A DNA stretch of 64,000 bases from Clostridium tertium (lineage in GTDB: Bacteria; Bacillota; Clostridia; Clostridiales; Clostridiaceae). The stretch is taken from contig NZ_JAGGJY010000008.1 in assembly GCF_017873245.1 (NCBI RefSeq), positions 62,001 through 126,000 on the forward strand, written 5' to 3'. A program made the translations under genes and the position numbers. Positions 61,259-64,000 of this stretch are shown in pieces (position 1 is the first letter of the stretch; every line of letters starts with the position of its first letter). The notes under the pieces were generated by a model. The model ran no database searches, was not told the origin of the DNA, and worked only from the letters and a program-made list of their open reading frames with translations.

Positions 61259-62224
61259 TTATTTTCTTTGTACCTTAGTATCATATAACATTAAATTATT
61301 TTCTTGAATAACTCTTATTAACTTATCTCCATAAATTAGATTTCCTTCTTCATCTTTTGCAGTGCTATAACCTGCATTTTCTAAAGCTTGTGCTTGCTCT
61401 TTATAACTTTTAGCTTCAAATAATCCATTTGCAGAATACCTTTCATTTTCCCATAGAAATTTACCATGATCTTTTATTGATGATTTTAAATCTTTATATG
61501 ATCTAAACGCTCCAACAATAACATCATCATAATTTTCTTTAGTTTGAAGATCAACACTATCTCCACTCCATCTTTCATCAGCCTTTATACCAAAAAGATT
61601 ATTATATTGTGATGACAATGTAGACTCACCCCATCCCGACTCCAAAATAGCTTGAGCAATAGTTATTGAAGGTAATATCCCATAACTTTTATAATTATCA
61701 AAAGCAATCTCCGATATATTATCTATAAACTCAAGCTTAGAGCTATCTTTTGCTAACTCTCTATGAATATAATTATTTTTTAATCCTTCAAGATATTTAT
61801 TAGCTGTTTCTTCTTCTTCATTATTTAATTTTAAAGATTTAACTGCTGATTTAAAGCTATTTAATTCAATAATATTTCCACTACTATCTTTTTTGTAAAA
61901 TGAATTTACTATTTTATTTATAACATTATTATCTATCTCAAAATTTCCATTATTTATAGTTCCACTTATTGCAGCAATTTCTTGCCAATTTAATTGAAAT
62001 CCTCCACTACTTGCATCATCACATGTATTTATATATTTATTTATATCATCATTTGAAAGTAAAGTTTCTTCACTAACACTCTTAATAAATTTAGAAGTCA
62101 TAAATACTAATGTGCTTATAAATGTAATAATAAAAATTATTGTTAATAGTATCTTCTTTATGCCACCCTTAATATAATTTTCTTTATAATCACTGATACC
62201 TTTGTACGTACCTTTATACTCCAA
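61259..62224 (-). CDS. Membrane-anchored glucosaminidase (autolysin-type)
   Basis: I choose a TTG at 62224 (321 residues), 5 bases after a strong GGAGGTG; the ATG upstream lacks a ribosome site. A membrane anchor (about 22-44) is followed by a linker and a C-terminal endo-beta-N-acetylglucosaminidase domain (about 185-320) with AQAILESGWGES (catalytic E195), NNLFGIKAD and FRSYKDLKSSIKDHGKFL. It should cut peptidoglycan glycans outside the cell. Confidence 0.88.
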   Translation of the reverse strand: MEYKGTYKGISDYKENYIKGGIKKILLTIIFIITFISTLVFMTSKFIKSVSEETLLSNDDINKYINTCDDASSGGFQLNWQEIAAISGTINNGNFEIDNNVINKIVNSFYKKDSSGNIIELNSFKSAVKSLKLNNEEEETANKYLEGLKNNYIHRELAKDSSKLEFIDNISEIAFDNYKSYGILPSITIAQAILESGWGESTLSSQYNNLFGIKADERWSGDSVDLQTKENYDDVIVGAFRSYKDLKSSIKDHGKFLWENERYSANGLFEAKSYKEQAQALENAGYSTAKDEEGNLIYGDKLIRVIQENNLMLYDTKVQRK

Positions 62225-62477
62225 AAACTCACCTCCAAAATTGTTTTCTTTATAAATATATATATTCATTATAAATAATATTTTATTTATATAAAGTTTA
62301 TTATGAAAATTTAATTAATATTTAAGAAATAAATATTATACATTCTTTGATTTGTAATATTTTACTTAACTAAGTATATTAACTTTTTAAAATACTACTA
62401 ATTTTATTTATGTAGATTATTAATTTAAAAATATATATTTAACTATATACAGTACTAATTCTTTTATTTATATAAAA

Positions 62478-62497
62478 AAGGTGGACTTCTCCACCTT
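62478..62497 (-). terminator. Terminator of the alanine/glycine symporter gene
   Basis: AAGGTGGA and TCCACCTT form a short stem with loop CTTC, overlapping the symporter stop codon and followed on the minus strand by TTTTTTAT. Confidence 0.75.
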
Positions 62498-63890
62498 AAA
62501 CTGTCATTTTCTCTTCAACTGCTGAATCACCTTTTACTCTTAAATCATTAAAGAATATTTCTGTCTCTGAAACTATCACATGTCTCAGCCCTATCAATCC
62601 AATTAGATTTGGAAATGCCATAAGTCCATTAACTATATCTGCTATAATAAATATCATCTCTAATGGTAAGAAAGGCCCTATTGCTACTAAGACTATAAAT
62701 ATAATTTTATAAGGTTTTATTCCTCTTACTCCAAATAAGTATGCTATACATCTTTCACCATAATAATTCCATCCTAATATAGTTGTAAATGCAAAGAATA
62801 TTAATCCCATATTAACTATATACTTCCCTAATATGGCTATTGGTAAACCATTTTCAAAGGCTGCTGTAGTTAAAGCAGCACCTTCTAAATTACCACTAAA
62901 ACTTCCCGTAACAACTATAACTATCCCAGTCATTGTACAAATTATAATGGTATCAATAAATGTCCCTGTCATAGAAATTAATCCTTGTTTAACAGGAGAA
63001 TTTGTTTTTGCTGCTGCAGCTGCTATAGGAGCACTACCAAGTCCTGCTTCATTTGAAAATACTCCTCTTCCAATCCCTCTTTGCATAGCAATAGAAATTG
63101 TTATTCCTACTGCTCCACCTAAAGCAGCTTCAGGATTAAATGCACTTCTTATTATTAAACTAATAGCTGAAGGTATTTTCGTAAAGTTAAATATTAGTAC
63201 CAATATAACTCCTACTATATATAGTATAGCCATAAAAGGAACAACTTTTTCTGATACACTTGAAATTCTTTTTATTCCTCCTAATGTAACTAAAGCAACT
63301 AGTATTGTTACTACTACAGCTGTAGCTACTAATGGAATATTAAACCCTATTTGTGCAGCATCTGCAATAGACTTCACTTGCCCAAATGTCCCTATTCCAA
63401 GTAGAGCAACACCTACTCCGAATATTGCAAATAATTTAGCTAACCAATTTAGTCCCAGTCCATTTTTTATATAATACATCGGTCCACCAGACATTTGACC
63501 ATTTTCATCTACTTCTCTATATTTTATAGCAAGTAATCCTTCAGCATATTTAGTAGCCATACCAAAAAAAGCTGCTATCCACATCCAAAATAGCGCCCCT
63601 GGCCCTCCTGCTTTAATTGCAGTGGCTACTCCCACTATATTACCTGTTCCTATAGTTGCAGACAAAGCGGTACATAATGCTCCATAACTAGTAACATCAC
63701 CCTTTGCATCTTCATCATTGTCTTCATCTTTTGAAAATATATATTTTAGTGCTAATGGTAATTTAAATATTTGCAGAAGTTTTAGCCTCCATGTCAAATA
63801 TATTCCTGTCCCTACTAATAGTATTAACAATGGTGGTCCCCATATTATACTATCAATAGTGCTTAAAATTGATTGAATTTGATTTAACAT
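62496..63890 (-). CDS. Sodium:alanine/glycine symporter (AGCS family)
   Basis: This 464-residue protein has about eleven membrane helices and takes up alanine or glycine with Na+. Family blocks include TALSATIGTGNIVGVATAI near residues 72-90, GGPMYYIKNGL and RGVFSNEAGLGSAPIA. AAGGGGG precedes the ATG. Its leader carries the 3' end of a glycine riboswitch, so glycine is probably the sensed and transported substrate. Confidence 0.94.
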   Translation of the reverse strand: MLNQIQSILSTIDSIIWGPPLLILLVGTGIYLTWRLKLLQIFKLPLALKYIFSKDEDNDEDAKGDVTSYGALCTALSATIGTGNIVGVATAIKAGGPGALFWMWIAAFFGMATKYAEGLLAIKYREVDENGQMSGGPMYYIKNGLGLNWLAKLFAIFGVGVALLGIGTFGQVKSIADAAQIGFNIPLVATAVVVTILVALVTLGGIKRISSVSEKVVPFMAILYIVGVILVLIFNFTKIPSAISLIIRSAFNPEAALGGAVGITISIAMQRGIGRGVFSNEAGLGSAPIAAAAAKTNSPVKQGLISMTGTFIDTIIICTMTGIVIVVTGSFSGNLEGAALTTAAFENGLPIAILGKYIVNMGLIFFAFTTILGWNYYGERCIAYLFGVRGIKPYKIIFIVLVAIGPFLPLEMIFIIADIVNGLMAFPNLIGLIGLRHVIVSETEIFFNDLRVKGDSAVEEKMTV

Positions 63891-63922
63891 AAAAAAATCC
63901 CCCTTAAATTTAAATTTACGGA

Positions 63923-64000
63923 GGAGAATAGATAGGTAAACAAGCCTAATAAAATAATAAAACTTTACAGACCTATCTTATCCCCTGTCCTTTTACCTGA
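63923..64000 (-). ncRNA. Glycine riboswitch, 3' end (cut by the window edge), with downstream hairpin
   Basis: On the minus strand the first bases read TCAGGTAAAAGGACAGGGG, matching the conserved 3' part of the glycine aptamer (TCAGGTnnnAGGACAGAG). GGGGATAAGATAGGT (63985-63971) can pair with ACCTATCTATTCTCC (63937-63923) in a stem of about 14 pairs around a loop of about 33 bases. No T run follows, so control may act on the ribosome site. The rest of the aptamer lies beyond the edge. Confidence 0.7.

Noticed and set aside
62833..63474. 213-codon open frame opposite the symporter gene
   Set aside because: It is antisense to a well-conserved symporter, lacks a ribosome site, and its hydrophobic composition follows from the opposite strand.

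Overview
The window is AT-rich throughout (well under a third G+C by eye), with strong AGGAGG-type ribosome sites, many TTG/GTG starts, short intergenic terminators and a gene set typical of a low-G+C anaerobic Firmicute. A FabK-based type II fatty-acid operon, a T-box before argS, an NADPH-motif-free thioredoxin reductase, a FeoAB pair with Fur boxes, and pyruvate formate-lyase activase all point to Clostridium sensu stricto (Clostridiaceae). The species cannot be fixed from sequence alone. No rRNA, tRNA, prophage, transposase or CRISPR array is visible. Most of it looks like core chromosome with two kinds of small non-coding repeat element.

Layout. 1-7645 (minus): the malonyl-CoA and fatty-acid operon fabH-acpP-fabK-fabD-fabG-fabF-accB-fabZ-accC-accD, running off the left edge. 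A divergent second FabK-like flavoenzyme (8179-9237) faces it. Three near-identical TTTGA-N3-TCAAA boxes sit at the start points of this bidirectional region, so a FabT-type repressor probably controls both sides. 9313-16622 (minus): a LicR-type regulator, an M42 aminopeptidase, lactose/cellobiose-family PTS IIA, IIB and IIC, an M24 peptidase and a MalY-like C-S lyase/aminotransferase, forming a coupled sugar-import and peptide-processing operon. 16920-23717: a VanW-domain protein, oleate hydratase, a thioredoxin/thioredoxin-reductase pair under a CsoR/CstR-like palindrome, a Fur-boxed ABC exporter and YaaR. 23870-28872: a P-type Ca2+ ATPase and a polar amino-acid ABC importer. Related composite hairpin repeats lie at 17744-17957 and 26492-26692.

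28982-39803: small membrane proteins, CvfB, a gamma-carbonic-anhydrase-like protein, a PHP phosphoesterase, an Lrp regulator, a DUF378 protein, a DUF2334 protein, a large HPr-kinase-like P-loop protein, PlsC, a ComEC-like metallo-beta-lactamase protein and a YprB-like nuclease. 39994-42267: feoA-feoB plus a small Cys-rich FeoB-associated protein, with two Fur boxes. 42325-49770: AI-2E family transporter, argS with T-box, a degenerate Ppx/GppA-HD protein, a site-2-protease fold lacking its zinc ligands, and an LCP cell-wall ligase with a repeat tail. 50353-64000: a BofC-like protein, arginase, a DnaQ-like exonuclease, pflA, a GNAT/DJ-1 fusion, an XRE-cupin regulator heading potABCD (polyamine import), ndk, acyP, a MITE-like element, a membrane-anchored glucosaminidase, and an alanine/glycine symporter with the 3' end of a glycine riboswitch at the right edge.

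The most rewarding features for follow-up are the shared FabT-like boxes, the PTS/peptidase operon, the pyridine-nucleotide-motif-free TrxB under a persulfide/copper-type operator, the composite repeats that run into gene 3' ends, and several proteins that keep a fold while losing catalytic residues (site-2 protease, Ppx, DJ-1 domain, M24 peptidase).
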